Positions 9,463 to 20,721 of a DNA stretch of 64,000 bases are shown here, in pieces. The stretch spans positions 124,001 through 188,000 of the forward strand of contig NZ_JAKSYE010000064.1 in NCBI RefSeq assembly GCF_022829685.1, given 5' to 3'. The number at the start of each line of letters is the position of its first letter. Position 1 is the stretch's first letter. The notes beneath the pieces were generated by a model, which searched no databases, was not told the origin of the DNA, and saw nothing but the letters and a program-made list of their open reading frames with translations. A program made the position numbers and the translations under genes. This DNA is from Methylobacterium sp. E-045 (GTDB lineage Bacteria > Pseudomonadota > Alphaproteobacteria > Rhizobiales > Beijerinckiaceae).

Positions 9463-10032
9463 ATGGCCGACAGCACAACCTTCGACCTCACCCTCGAGCG
9501 GATCGCCCTGATCCGCCGGATGGTGGTGGCCTGGAACCCGGCCGGGCAGGGGGCGCCCATCGTGCATCCGGACGCTCCCTATGGCAGCACCGACCGCGAT
9601 GGCGACATCTTCAACGTCACCGGGGACGATGACGGGGCGGACGAGGAGCACCGGGCGCTCGGCGATGCGCTCGCGGTCTTCCTCCACAACGCCGTGCTGA
9701 AGCCGGGCCGCTACGCCTATCACAACACCCTGGCCAAGCTGTCCTCGGAGGATGTCGGCGACGTGTTCCGCGACGAGGCGACGGGCGTGACACCCGAGCA
9801 CGTCACCTTCGACGTTACGGCCCAGCATCTGGCCCTGGTGCCGAAACTCAATGTCGTTTGGGACGAGAGCCGCGATGTGCCGGCCTTCGACACGGCCGAG
9901 CCTTACGGGGCTGAGACCGAACTCCCGGCTGTGCATCACGAGATGCAGCCGGCCCTGCAGATCTTCCTGCGCTACGGCGATCTCGGGCCGGGCCCCTTCG
10001 GCAAAGCGGGCGACCGCTGGGCCGCCGTCTGA
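9463..10032 (+). CDS. Unknown cytosolic protein made of two related halves
   Basis: 189 acidic residues, ATG start, no signal peptide or membrane segment. Residues 7-41 (FDLTLERIALIRRMVVAWN...DAPYG) and 116-149 (FDVTAQHLALVPKLNVVWD...AEPYG) align without large gaps. The segments after them, at about 61-84 and 157-179, also match loosely (ALxxFL...PGxY/F). The gene thus looks like an ancient internal duplication of about 90-100 residues. I do not recognise the family and see no catalytic motif. It is convergent with argG, with a long hairpin between. Confidence 0.75.
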   Translation: MADSTTFDLTLERIALIRRMVVAWNPAGQGAPIVHPDAPYGSTDRDGDIFNVTGDDDGADEEHRALGDALAVFLHNAVLKPGRYAYHNTLAKLSSEDVGDVFRDEATGVTPEHVTFDVTAQHLALVPKLNVVWDESRDVPAFDTAEPYGAETELPAVHHEMQPALQIFLRYGDLGPGPFGKAGDRWAAV

Positions 10033-10036
10033 GTAT

Positions 10037-10077
10037 CGACACCATCCCTCCCCCGCGACGGGGGAGGGGTGGTGTCG
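10037..10077. terminator. Long perfect-type hairpin between convergent genes
   Basis: A 19-base arm (10037-10055, CGACACCATCCCTCCCCCG) pairs with 10059-10077 with a single G-T wobble and a three-base loop CGA. It fits within the 51 bases between the end of the duplicated unknown gene and the end of argG. It lacks a T tract but would block read-through both ways. Its CCCTCCCCCG core resembles the palindromes at 17451 and 44190. Confidence 0.6.
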
Positions 10078-10083
10078 CGAGTC

Positions 10084-11325
<1,242 letters not shown>

Positions 11326-11530
11326 CGGGCTCGCTTCGGTTCTCGTGGAGTCGGGGCGACTTATCAGCCGAGAGCCGCGTCGTGCAACCGGCATGCCGCA
11401 GGAGACGTTGCAGAGAGGTTCGATCCCGCTTTCCACGACCGCGTCAGCGCGGCCTGTTGCCGCGATGGTCGTGACCGCCGAAACTGCGTAATCCGACCTC
11501 GCCTGTGACCCCACGCCGGAGATTCGACGA

Positions 11531-12157
11531 ATGCCGCGACGGCCGACCCTCGAATTCTGGTACGAGTTCTCTTCCACATATTCCTATCTCGCGGCCATGC
11601 GGATCGACGGGATGGCGGATGCTGCCGGGGTCGCCGTGCGTTGGCGCCCGTTCCTCCTCGGCCCGATTTTCGCCAGCCAGGGCTGGAACTCCTCGCCGTT
11701 CAACCTCTTCCCGGCCAAGGGACGGCACATGTGGCGGGACGTGGAGCGGGAGGTGGCGCGACAAGGCCTCCCTCCGCTCAAACGTGTCGACCCATTCCCA
11801 CAGAACAGCCTGAGCGCGACGCGTGCTGCCACCTATGGCATGGATCACGACTGGCTCGTTCCGTTCTCGAAAGCCGTCTACGAAACCCAGTTCTCCCTCG
11901 GGCATTCCATCGCCGAGCCTCAGGCCGTGGCCGGGATTCTCGACCGGCTCGGTCTCGATGGTACGGTGATTCTCAAGGCCGCCGCCTCGGAGGGTAACAA
12001 GGGGCGACTGCGCGTCAACGGGGAGGAGGCGCGCTCGCGCGGCATCTTCGGCGCCCCGACATTCCTGACCGGCGACGGCGAGCTGTTCTGGGGCAACGAC
12101 CGGCTGGAGCAGGCGCTCGCCTGGGCGACGGGGGATCGGCCGGGGGCGATGCGGTAG
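11531..12157 (+). CDS. DsbA-fold isomerase, 2-hydroxychromene-2-carboxylate isomerase / kappa-class GST family
   Basis: 208 residues, ATG start. [18 protein letters not shown] at the N-terminus is the family active-site region, in which a Ser replaces the redox cysteine and binds glutathione. [20 protein letters not shown] near the C-terminus holds the cis-proline and the family signature. Characterised members isomerise 2-hydroxychromene-2-carboxylate in naphthalene breakdown, but no other aromatic-degradation gene is nearby, so the natural substrate is unknown. Cytosolic. Confidence 0.85.
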   Translation: MPRRPTLEFWYEFSSTYSYLAAMRIDGMADAAGVAVRWRPFLLGPIFASQGWNSSPFNLFPAKGRHMWRDVEREVARQGLPPLKRVDPFPQNSLSATRAATYGMDHDWLVPFSKAVYETQFSLGHSIAEPQAVAGILDRLGLDGTVILKAAASEGNKGRLRVNGEEARSRGIFGAPTFLTGDGELFWGNDRLEQALAWATGDRPGAMR

Positions 12158-12282
12158 TCGCATCTGTCCCCGGCGCCGCTACGGCCGGGGTGCATAAAGG
12201 CCAGGAGGTGGCGTCCTGCTAGCGGGATGCAGCCGCGTGCCTTGCCAGGCCGCGACTGCGCTCCTCTGGTCTGAACCGGTCC

Positions 12283-13761
12283 TTATGCAGCTGCCTGCGA
12301 GGCTGTCCTGACCTTCTGCGTGGCCTCGTCGACCTCTTCAGTGGAGCGCGCGATTTCACTGAGGCTTCCGGTGATGAGGGAAACGCCGTTGGAAGCGGTC
12401 TGCATGCTCGCCGACATCTCGCGGGTGACGGCGCTCTGCTCCTCCACCGCCGCCGAGATCGCGCTCGCGACCTCGTTCAGGGTCATGATCGTATTCTGGA
12501 TCGAGGAGATCGCCCCCACCGCGTCACCGGTGGCCTGCTGGGTCGACGCGATCTGTGCGCTGATCTGTTCGGTGGCCTTCGAGGTCTGGGCGGCCAGCGC
12601 CTTCACTTCGGTGGCGACCACGGCAAAGCCCCGCCCGGCTTCACCGGCCCGTGCCGCCTCGATCGTGGCGTTGAGGGCGAGAAGATTGGTCTGTGCCGCG
12701 ATGCCCTGGATCAGGGCGACGACCTCGCCGATCCGGGTCGCCGCACCGGAGAGGCCGGCGATGATGGTGCTGGTTTCCTGAGCCTGCCTGACCGCCTGAC
12801 TGGAAATCTCCGACGCGTGAGAGACCTGCATGCTGATCTCGGACACTGATGCCGCCAATTCCTCCGCGCCGGACGCCACGGTCTGGATGTCGGCGGAGAC
12901 CTGGGTCGAAGCCTGAGCGGCCTGACCGGCCTGCTGCGACGCGCCCGAGGCGGCTCCGGCTATGGCGTTGAGGTCGGTGGCGATGGCGATCTGGAGGTCG
13001 GCGCGGCGATTGCGCTCCAGCACCTGACGCGTGACGTCGATGCAGAATTTGACGACTTTCAGCGGTCGGCCATCGCGGTCGAGGATCGGGTTGTAGGTAC
13101 CCTGGATGAAGACCTCGCGACCGCCTTTGGCTATGCGTCGGTACTCGTCCGACTGATACTCTCCGCGGCCGAGGTCGTCCCAGAAGCGCTTGTATGCGGC
13201 GCTGGCGCGCAGCGCGGGATCGACGAACAGGCTGTGGTGCTTGCCCCGGATCTCGGACAGGTCGTAGCCCATCACGTCGAGGAAGTTCCGGTTGGCGGTG
13301 AGGATGGTGCCGTCGAGGGCGAACTCGATCACCGCCTGCGAGCGGTGGATGGCCCTGATCTGGCCTTCATTGTTGATCGATTGCATCACCCGCTCGGTGA
13401 TGTCGGAGGAGAACTTGACGATCTTGGCGGTTTTCCCGTCGCGGCCGAGGATGGGATTGTAGGTGGCCTGGAGCCAGATCTCGCGCCCGCCCTTGCCGAT
13501 GCGCTTGAACTCGCCAGACTGAAAAGTACCGGCAACCAGCGCGTTCCAGAAGGCGCGGTAATCCTGGCTTTCCCGGTACGCCGGATCAACAAACAGGCTG
13601 TGGTGCTTGCCCAGGATTTCCGACAGTTCGTAGCCGATGGCGGCTAGAAAGTTTTCGTTGGCGGTCAGTACCTTGCCATCGGCATCAAATTCGATGACCG
13701 CCTGCGAGCGATCCAATGCTTCGATCTTTGATCGCAGATCGGTGTTCGTGAAGAAATTCAT
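12283..13761 (-). CDS. Soluble methyl-accepting chemotaxis protein with tandem PAS domains
   Basis: 492 residues from ATG 13761; a GTG one codon upstream is possible. Two PAS domains (about 17-130 and 137-252) are near copies of each other: both carry a LxAN(E/R)NFL segment and [10 protein letters not shown], both followed by KGGRE and a YNPILxRDG PAC motif. The MCP signalling domain follows (about 265-490), with [20 protein letters not shown] and [19 protein letters not shown] at the hairpin tip. No transmembrane segment and no periplasmic domain, so it should sense an internal signal and act on a CheA-CheW array. [14 protein letters not shown] PAS domains are of the Aer/energy-taxis kind; the cofactor is not certain. 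Isolated from other che genes. Confidence 0.92.
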   Translation of the reverse strand: MNFFTNTDLRSKIEALDRSQAVIEFDADGKVLTANENFLAAIGYELSEILGKHHSLFVDPAYRESQDYRAFWNALVAGTFQSGEFKRIGKGGREIWLQATYNPILGRDGKTAKIVKFSSDITERVMQSINNEGQIRAIHRSQAVIEFALDGTILTANRNFLDVMGYDLSEIRGKHHSLFVDPALRASAAYKRFWDDLGRGEYQSDEYRRIAKGGREVFIQGTYNPILDRDGRPLKVVKFCIDVTRQVLERNRRADLQIAIATDLNAIAGAASGASQQAGQAAQASTQVSADIQTVASGAEELAASVSEISMQVSHASEISSQAVRQAQETSTIIAGLSGAATRIGEVVALIQGIAAQTNLLALNATIEAARAGEAGRGFAVVATEVKALAAQTSKATEQISAQIASTQQATGDAVGAISSIQNTIMTLNEVASAISAAVEEQSAVTREMSASMQTASNGVSLITGSLSEIARSTEEVDEATQKVRTASQAAA

Positions 13762-14266
13762 CACCGGATTTGACGCGTAAGGGTTAGGGGGATCGCCGCG
13801 CTCGACCCTGAAACCTCGGATACATTGGCTTCTCTATCCGCTAAGTTAACGAAATCATCATCGGGTCGAGAAAATTGGAAATTGTCCATCGAGACAACGC
13901 CATGAGAAACGATAAACATAGGTTGTATCTAAACTGCATCCCATTCGATTGCCGAATATTTTTTTTGCAAACCCGAAAAGAGATTTGCCGAAACCAGCCG
14001 ATAAATCTGTCATGTCCGTTTATAAGTATATGTTGAATGAGCTTATCGTCTGAATACGTCGCAATTCTTCAAGTCGACCGGAGGGCGATATGACGTGGTA
14101 GGTAGCGGGACATGGAACGATATCTCGCCGACGGGCCGATTGTTTCCTGCGGGCCAACCGCCGGATCGGGGACCGGCAGACTGGATGCGATCACCAACCG
14201 GGATTAGAAGGCGCGACCTGCGGCGCCCCATGATCGGAAACCGCGCACATTCGAGGCCGGGTTCCC
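13762..14266. other. AT-rich divergent intergenic region
   Basis: About 500 bases between the chemoreceptor and the DsbA-like gene. Bases about 13840-14050 are notably AT-rich for this genome (runs such as TATTTTTTTTGC and TATAAGTATATG), suggesting promoters for both flanking genes. No supported gene; a ribosome-binding-like GGAGGG at about 14081 is followed by an ATG that meets a stop after three codons. Confidence 0.5.
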
Positions 14267-14962
14267 ATGACCATCGACCGTCGATCTTTCCTGACCGGAT
14301 CCGTGAGCCTGGCGTTCCTTGTCGCCTCCTCCGGCGCGAGCGATGCCCAGGGCTACGGCCAGACCTTCAAGGTCGATAACGACGACGGCCGACCGATCGC
14401 GAACACGCGGTTGCCGGGCGAGATCGTCGGGGAAATCCCCGCGCTGAAAGGCGTGACATACGTAGGGGCCCGTGAGGCGGAAATCACGCTCTACGAATTC
14501 TTCGACTGCAATTGCCCGTATTGTCGGAAAGCGGCGGCCGACATGGTGTCGCTCGCCGCGAGCGACACGGCCTTGCGAATCGGGCTCGTCAACAATCCGA
14601 TTCTCTCGCCGCAATCGGCTCAAGCGGCGAAGGTCGCATTGGCGATCCAGCGCAAGCTGGGTTCGGCCGCGGCCTGGACGCTCTACCAGAGGCTTCTCGC
14701 CAAGCCGGGCAAGATCGACGGTACCGGCGCGCTGCAGATTGCCGCCACCCTGGGCGTACCCGCCTCCGAGGTGGAGACGATCGCCGACAGCGACGAGGTG
14801 CGTCTGGCGCTCAAGGCACAGATGCGGATGGCCGCCGATCTCGGCCTCGTGGCGACGCCCTCCTACGTCCTGGGCAATACCGGTCTTCTCGGACATCCCG
14901 GAGCGAAGTCCCTCGCGCGGATGATCGGCGCGATGCGCCGATGCGATCAGATCGCCTGCTGA
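14267..14962 (+). CDS. Tat-exported DsbA-like thiol oxidoreductase
   Basis: 231 residues. The N-terminus MTIDRRSFLTGSVSLAFLVA is a twin-arginine signal (RRSFL), cleaved probably near DAQG. The mature part is a DsbA/thioredoxin-fold domain with the redox motif CPYC at residues 83-86 within EFFDCNCPYC and a cis-proline in VATPSYVLG. It is therefore a periplasmic disulfide oxidase or isomerase. Its closest type is the DsbA-family protein with short helical insert found next to metabolic genes in Hyphomicrobiales. It lies about 290 bases upstream of the F1 ATP synthase operon in the same direction; I see no functional link. Confidence 0.88.
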   Translation: MTIDRRSFLTGSVSLAFLVASSGASDAQGYGQTFKVDNDDGRPIANTRLPGEIVGEIPALKGVTYVGAREAEITLYEFFDCNCPYCRKAAADMVSLAASDTALRIGLVNNPILSPQSAQAAKVALAIQRKLGSAAAWTLYQRLLAKPGKIDGTGALQIAATLGVPASEVETIADSDEVRLALKAQMRMAADLGLVATPSYVLGNTGLLGHPGAKSLARMIGAMRRCDQIAC

Positions 14963-15086
14963 CGGCCCTTGTCGATGGTCCCGGCCGATGCCCTTCATCC
15001 GGCGCCTCACCTTCGCCATCGTTCGCGCGGATTGAGGACGACCGCACGACCGTGCTCCGCACAAGCTTATGCAGAGCCGTCTTCGT

Positions 15087-15115
15087 CTTGCGCCTCCCCA
15101 ACACGCATGCTAGGC
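15087..15115 (+). promoter_or_regulatory. Candidate sigma-70-type promoter of the atp operon
   Basis: CTTGCG at 15087-15092 and CTAGGC at 15110-15115 are 17 bases apart, resembling the alphaproteobacterial housekeeping pattern CTTGAC-N17-CTATAT. It would leave a leader of about 130 bases before atpH. Confidence 0.3.
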
Positions 15116-15249
15116 CCTCGCCGCGCCGGGAGGACGGGTTTCAGACCTGTATTCCGAGGCGGTTCCCACTCCTGACGGTTTCAGAGCCGATGCCTTGATG
15201 GGCGTCACGGGCCGAGACCCCGGGCCGGATTAAAAAGAGAGAGTGGCGC

Positions 15250-15819
15250 GTGGCGCAGACCAGTTCCGAGGCGGGTTCCCCGGTTGCAGGCGTAGCAGGT
15301 CGCTATGCCTCCGCACTGTTCGAGCTGGCCCGCGACGAGCGCCAGATCGATGCGGTGGCGGCAAGCCTTCAGCAGTTCGACGGCCTCCTGAAAGAGAGTG
15401 CCGACTTGACGCGCCTCGTGCGCAGCCCGGTCTTCACCGGCGAGCAGCAGGAAGCCGCCATCGGCGCCATCCTCGACAAGGCCGGGATCACCGGCCTCGG
15501 CGCCAACTTCATCCGCCTCGCAGCCGCAAACCGCCGTTTGTTCGTGCTGCCGGACATGATCCGCTGCTTCAACCGGCTCGTGGCCGCCTCGAAGGGCATC
15601 GTCAGGGCCGAAGTCACGGTCGCCGAGCGTCCCTCCGACACCGTCCTCGAAGAGATCAAGGCCTCTTTGCGCGATGTGGCCCGGTCCGAGATCGATCTCG
15701 ACCTGCGGGTGGATCCGGCCCTGATCGGCGGTCTCATCGTCAAGATCGGCAGCCGGATGGTGGATGCGTCCCTGCGGACCAAGCTCAACGGTATTCGACT
15801 CGCGATGCGGGAAGCCTGA
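15250..15819 (+). CDS. atpH: ATP synthase F1 delta subunit
   Basis: Stator subunit that ties the alpha3beta3 head to the peripheral stalk. 189 residues, GTG start preceded by GAGAGAG. GVAGRYASALFELA at residues 16-29 is the family start motif, and GGLIVKIGSRMVDASLRTKL near the C-terminus is the OSCP/delta signature. First gene of the F1 operon; F0 genes are elsewhere, the usual arrangement in Hyphomicrobiales. Confidence 0.97.
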   Translation: MAQTSSEAGSPVAGVAGRYASALFELARDERQIDAVAASLQQFDGLLKESADLTRLVRSPVFTGEQQEAAIGAILDKAGITGLGANFIRLAAANRRLFVLPDMIRCFNRLVAASKGIVRAEVTVAERPSDTVLEEIKASLRDVARSEIDLDLRVDPALIGGLIVKIGSRMVDASLRTKLNGIRLAMREA

Positions 15820-15893
15820 GGTCGGCGCCCCGGCGCACGACCGCTCCCGTTTTCTCCACAGCAACTTCGTTCCGAATTTAAAGAGGCCAGACG

Positions 15894-17423
15894 ATGGACA
15901 TCCGCGCTGCCGAGATCTCCGCGATCCTGAAAGAACAGATCAAGAATTTCGGCCAGGACGCCGAAGTCACCGAGGTAGGCCAGGTGCTCTCCGTCGGTGA
16001 CGGCATCGCCCGCGCCTACGGCCTCGACAGCGTCCAGGCCGGCGAGATGGTCGAGTTCGAGTCGGGCGTGCGCGGCATGGCCCTCAACCTCGAGCAGGAC
16101 AACGTCGGCATCGTGATCTTCGGGTCCGATCGCGACATCAAGGAAGGCCAGACCGTCAAGCGTACCGGCGCCATCGTGGACGTTCCGGTGGGCAAGGCGC
16201 TCCTCGGCCGCGTCGTAGACGCGCTCGGCAACCCCATCGACGGCAAGGGACCCATCGCCACCACCGAGCGTCGCCGCGTCGACGTCAAGGCCCCGGGCAT
16301 CATTCCGCGCAAATCGGTGCATGAGCCGATGGCCACGGGCCTCAAGGCCATCGACGCCCTGATCCCCGTCGGCCGCGGCCAGCGCGAGCTCATCATCGGC
16401 GATCGCCAGACCGGCAAGACCGCCATCGCGCTGGATACCATCCTCAACCAGAAGCCGGCCCATGCGGGCACCGACGAGAACGCCAAGCTCTACTGCGTCT
16501 ACGTCGCCATCGGTCAGAAGCGCTCCACCGTCGCCCAGTTCGTGAAGTCCCTCGAGGACAACGGCGCGCTCGAATACTCCATCGTCATCGCCGCCACCGC
16601 CTCCGACGCCGCGCCGATGCAGTTCATCGCCCCGTTCGCCGGCTGCGCCATGGGCGAGTATTTCCGCGACAACGGCATGCACGCCGTGATCGTGTACGAC
16701 GATCTCTCCAAGCAGGCCGTGGCCTACCGCCAGATGTCGCTGCTGCTGCGCCGCCCGCCGGGCCGCGAGGCCTATCCCGGCGACGTGTTCTACCTTCACT
16801 CGCGCCTGCTCGAGCGCGCCGCCAAGATGGGCGACGCCGCCGGCAATGGCTCGCTGACCGCGCTTCCGGTCATCGAGACCCAGGCCAACGACGTCTCGGC
16901 CTACATCCCCACCAACGTGATCTCGATCACCGACGGCCAGATCTTCCTCGAGACCGACCTGTTCTACCAGGGCATCCGCCCGGCGGTGAACGTCGGCCTT
17001 TCGGTCTCCCGCGTGGGCTCCTCCGCCCAGACGAAGGCGATGAAGAAGGTCGCCGGCAAGATCAAGGGCGAGCTCGCCCAGTACCGCGAGATGGCCGCAT
17101 TCGCACAGTTCGGCTCGGATCTCGACGCCTCGACCCAGAAGCTCCTGAACCGTGGCTCGCGCTTGACCGAACTCCTGAAGCAGCCGCAATTCTCGCCGCT
17201 GAAGATGGAAGAGCAGGTCGCGGTCATCTACGCTGGCGTGAACGGCTACCTCGACAGCCTCCCGGTCTCGAAGGTCCGTCCCTTCGAGGACGCTCTGCTC
17301 TCGACCCTGCGCACCAAGCATGCCGACCTGCTCGGCAAGATCCGCGACTCGAAGGACCTGTCCGACGACAGCGCCAAGACGCTGAAGGGCGTCGTCGAGA
17401 GCGTCGCCAAGTCGCTGGCCTAA
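15894..17423 (+). CDS. atpA: ATP synthase F1 alpha subunit
   Basis: Non-catalytic nucleotide-binding subunit of the F1 head, 509 residues. The N-terminal stator-binding helix ([20 protein letters not shown]) is intact. P-loop [13 protein letters not shown] lies near residue 170, and the late [17 protein letters not shown] carries the conserved arginine finger region. ATG start preceded by AAAGAGGC. The gap to atpG is 170 bases and is filled by a palindromic repeat. Confidence 0.98.
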   Translation: MDIRAAEISAILKEQIKNFGQDAEVTEVGQVLSVGDGIARAYGLDSVQAGEMVEFESGVRGMALNLEQDNVGIVIFGSDRDIKEGQTVKRTGAIVDVPVGKALLGRVVDALGNPIDGKGPIATTERRRVDVKAPGIIPRKSVHEPMATGLKAIDALIPVGRGQRELIIGDRQTGKTAIALDTILNQKPAHAGTDENAKLYCVYVAIGQKRSTVAQFVKSLEDNGALEYSIVIAATASDAAPMQFIAPFAGCAMGEYFRDNGMHAVIVYDDLSKQAVAYRQMSLLLRRPPGREAYPGDVFYLHSRLLERAAKMGDAAGNGSLTALPVIETQANDVSAYIPTNVISITDGQIFLETDLFYQGIRPAVNVGLSVSRVGSSAQTKAMKKVAGKIKGELAQYREMAAFAQFGSDLDASTQKLLNRGSRLTELLKQPQFSPLKMEEQVAVIYAGVNGYLDSLPVSKVRPFEDALLSTLRTKHADLLGKIRDSKDLSDDSAKTLKGVVESVAKSLA

Positions 17424-17450
17424 CCACCTCGCGGGCCGAACAAGGCTCTT

Positions 17451-17559
17451 CCCCTCTCCCTCGCGGGGAGGGGCAGGGGTGGGGGTGGCGCCGGACATGG
17501 CGCGACCTTTTCGGCACCACCCCCACCTCCGGCTTCTCCCCACAAGGGGGGGAGAGGCG
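17451..17559. repeat. Compound palindromic repeat inside the atp operon
   Basis: Three nested or adjacent hairpins: CCCCTCTCCC/GGGGAGGGG at 17451-17473; a 15-base inverted repeat with one mismatch (17478-17492 against 17513-17527, GGTGGGGGTGGCGCC type); and CTCCCC/GGGGGAG near 17535-17553. The same architecture of CTCTCCC palindromes around a (G)GGTG(A/G)GG-CC(T/C)CACC core occurs at 44190-44283. It therefore looks like a mobile or dispersed intergenic repeat rather than an ordinary spacer. Confidence 0.7.
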
Positions 17560-17593
17560 CCCACGTCGAACGGCACGGATCTGGAAGACACCC

Positions 17594-18469
17594 ATGGCGA
17601 GTTTGAAGGATCTGCGTAACCGCATCGCTTCGGTGAAGGGCACGCAGAAGATCACCAAGGCGATGCAGATGGTCGCCGCCGCCAAGTTGCGGCGCGCCCA
17701 GAATGCGGCGGAGAACGCACGCCCCTATGCCGAGAAGATGTCCCAGGTGCTCGGCAACCTCGCCGCGAACCTCATCGGTGGCGTCCAGGGACCGAAGCTT
17801 CTCTCCGGCACCGGCTCGGACAAGGTGCACCTCCTCGTGGTCTGCACGGCCGATCGCGGCCTCTGCGGCGGTTTCAACTCGTCGATCGTGCGTCTGGCCC
17901 GCGAGCACATCCGTGTGCTCAAGGCCGAGGGCAAGACGGTCAAGATCATCACCGTCGGCAAGAAGGGCTACGACCTGATGCGTCGTCAGTTCCGCGACGA
18001 AATCATCGAGAACCGGGATCTGCGCGGCAACAAGCCGGTGGACTACAACTTCGCCGCCGAAATCGCCGACAGCATCATCGCCCGTTTCGACGCCGGTGAG
18101 TTCGATGTGGCGACGCTGTTCTACTCGCGCTTCCGCTCGGTCATCGCCCAGGTGCCGACCGCCCAGAAGCTCATTCCCGCCGAGCTCCCCGAGGCCGGCG
18201 AGACCGTTCCCGATGCAGCCCTCGAATTCGAGCCGAGCGAGGAGGCGATCCTCGACACGCTCCTGCCGCGCAACCTCACCGTCCAGGTGTTCCGCGCGCT
18301 CCTCGAGAACGCCGCCTCCGAACAGGGTGCACGCACGGGTGCCATGGATTCCGCAACGCGTAACGCGGGCGAGATGATCAAGAAGCAGACGCAGATCTAC
18401 AACCGTACGCGTCAGGCCATGATCACCAAGGAACTGATCGAAATCATCTCGGGTGCCGAAGCGCTCTAA
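17594..18469 (+). CDS. atpG: ATP synthase F1 gamma subunit
   Basis: Central rotor shaft, 291 residues. [20 protein letters not shown] at the start and the C-terminal [17 protein letters not shown]...[15 protein letters not shown] helix are the two halves of the coiled coil; [15 protein letters not shown] is the central signature. ATG start. Downstream spacing to atpD is 46 bases. Confidence 0.98.
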   Translation: MASLKDLRNRIASVKGTQKITKAMQMVAAAKLRRAQNAAENARPYAEKMSQVLGNLAANLIGGVQGPKLLSGTGSDKVHLLVVCTADRGLCGGFNSSIVRLAREHIRVLKAEGKTVKIITVGKKGYDLMRRQFRDEIIENRDLRGNKPVDYNFAAEIADSIIARFDAGEFDVATLFYSRFRSVIAQVPTAQKLIPAELPEAGETVPDAALEFEPSEEAILDTLLPRNLTVQVFRALLENAASEQGARTGAMDSATRNAGEMIKKQTQIYNRTRQAMITKELIEIISGAEAL

Positions 18470-18488
18470 GCGCTCCCCGTCGCCCTGA

Positions 18489-19976
<1,488 letters not shown>

Positions 19977-19978
19977 TC

Positions 19979-20227
19979 TTGAACGCCAGGATCGGTCTCC
20001 TCCTCGTCGGCCTCGTGGTCGGCGGTCTGGCCGGGTATCTCACCCGGCCCCAGGCCGCCGAGATCAGGATCGGCGATTTCAGCCTCGAGGTTCAGGGTGA
20101 CAAGCCGGCCGGCACGTCCGGAGGTACCCTGACCACCGGCCAGATGCAGCATATCGGCATCTTCGCCGTCATCGGTGCGGCGCTGGGCCTCGGGATCGGC
20201 TTCGTCGCCGGTCGCGGCAGGGCCTGA
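19979..20227 (+). CDS. Small two-helix membrane protein in the atp operon
   Basis: 82 residues with a TTG start three bases after the atpD stop codon begins to clear, so it depends on coupling to atpD translation. Helix 1 (about residues 4-20, IGLLLVGLVVGGLAGYLT) and helix 2 (about 59-78, IGIFAVIGAALGLGIGFVAG) are glycine-rich and carry GxxxG-like spacing. They are joined by a 35-residue polar loop that should lie on one side of the membrane. The gene sits between atpD and atpC, on the same strand, with 78 bases to atpC. I do not recognise it as a known ATP synthase subunit or assembly factor. The later in-frame GTG would cut the first helix, which supports the TTG start. Confidence 0.65.
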   Translation: MNARIGLLLVGLVVGGLAGYLTRPQAAEIRIGDFSLEVQGDKPAGTSGGTLTTGQMQHIGIFAVIGAALGLGIGFVAGRGRA

Positions 20228-20305
20228 CCCCTTCCACGGCGCACGGCCCCGGGCCGCGCGCCGTCTCTTAGAAGCCAACACATCCGAACCGGGATCTCCC
20301 ACGCT

Positions 20306-20707
20306 ATGGCCACTTTCCAGTTCGATTTCGTCGGCCCCGAGCGGACGGTCTATTCCGGTCAGATCGAGGCCGTGCAGCTCCCCGGCGTCGAGGGCGAGAT
20401 GACCGTGCTGCCGGGCCATGCTCCGGTGCTCACCGCCCTCAAGGTCGGTGTCATCGTCATCAACGAGGCCGGCCATGCCGGCAAGCGCGTGCTGGTGCGC
20501 GGCGGTTTCGCCGATATCGGACCGACCATGGTCACGGTCATCGCCGAGCGTGCCAACCCGTTCGAGGAGATCACGCCCGATTCCCTCGACAAGGATATCG
20601 CCGCCCTCGAACTGCAGCGCGATGCCACCGAGGATTTTGCCAAGAAGGACGAAATCACCGGGCAGATCGTTCAGCTTCAGGACGCCAAGGTCGCCCTCAA
20701 CTTCTGA
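20306..20707 (+). CDS. atpC: ATP synthase F1 epsilon subunit
   Basis: 133 residues. VGPERTVYSGQIEAVQLPGVEGEMTVLPGHAPVLT-type beta-sandwich at the N-terminus (seen as AVQLPGVEGEMTVLPGHAP), then a C-terminal helical hairpin (about 90-133) that can inhibit rotation in other bacteria. ATG start. It ends the F1 operon and is convergent with the CCA transferase gene only 14 bases away, leaving little room for a separate terminator. Confidence 0.96.
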   Translation: MATFQFDFVGPERTVYSGQIEAVQLPGVEGEMTVLPGHAPVLTALKVGVIVINEAGHAGKRVLVRGGFADIGPTMVTVIAERANPFEEITPDSLDKDIAALELQRDATEDFAKKDEITGQIVQLQDAKVALNF

Positions 20708-20721
20708 GTTCCCCGCCGCGC

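Noticed and set aside
15369..17591. 740-codon minus-strand open frame across atpH and atpA
   Set aside because: Entirely antisense to highly conserved ATP synthase genes; no start signal or domain.
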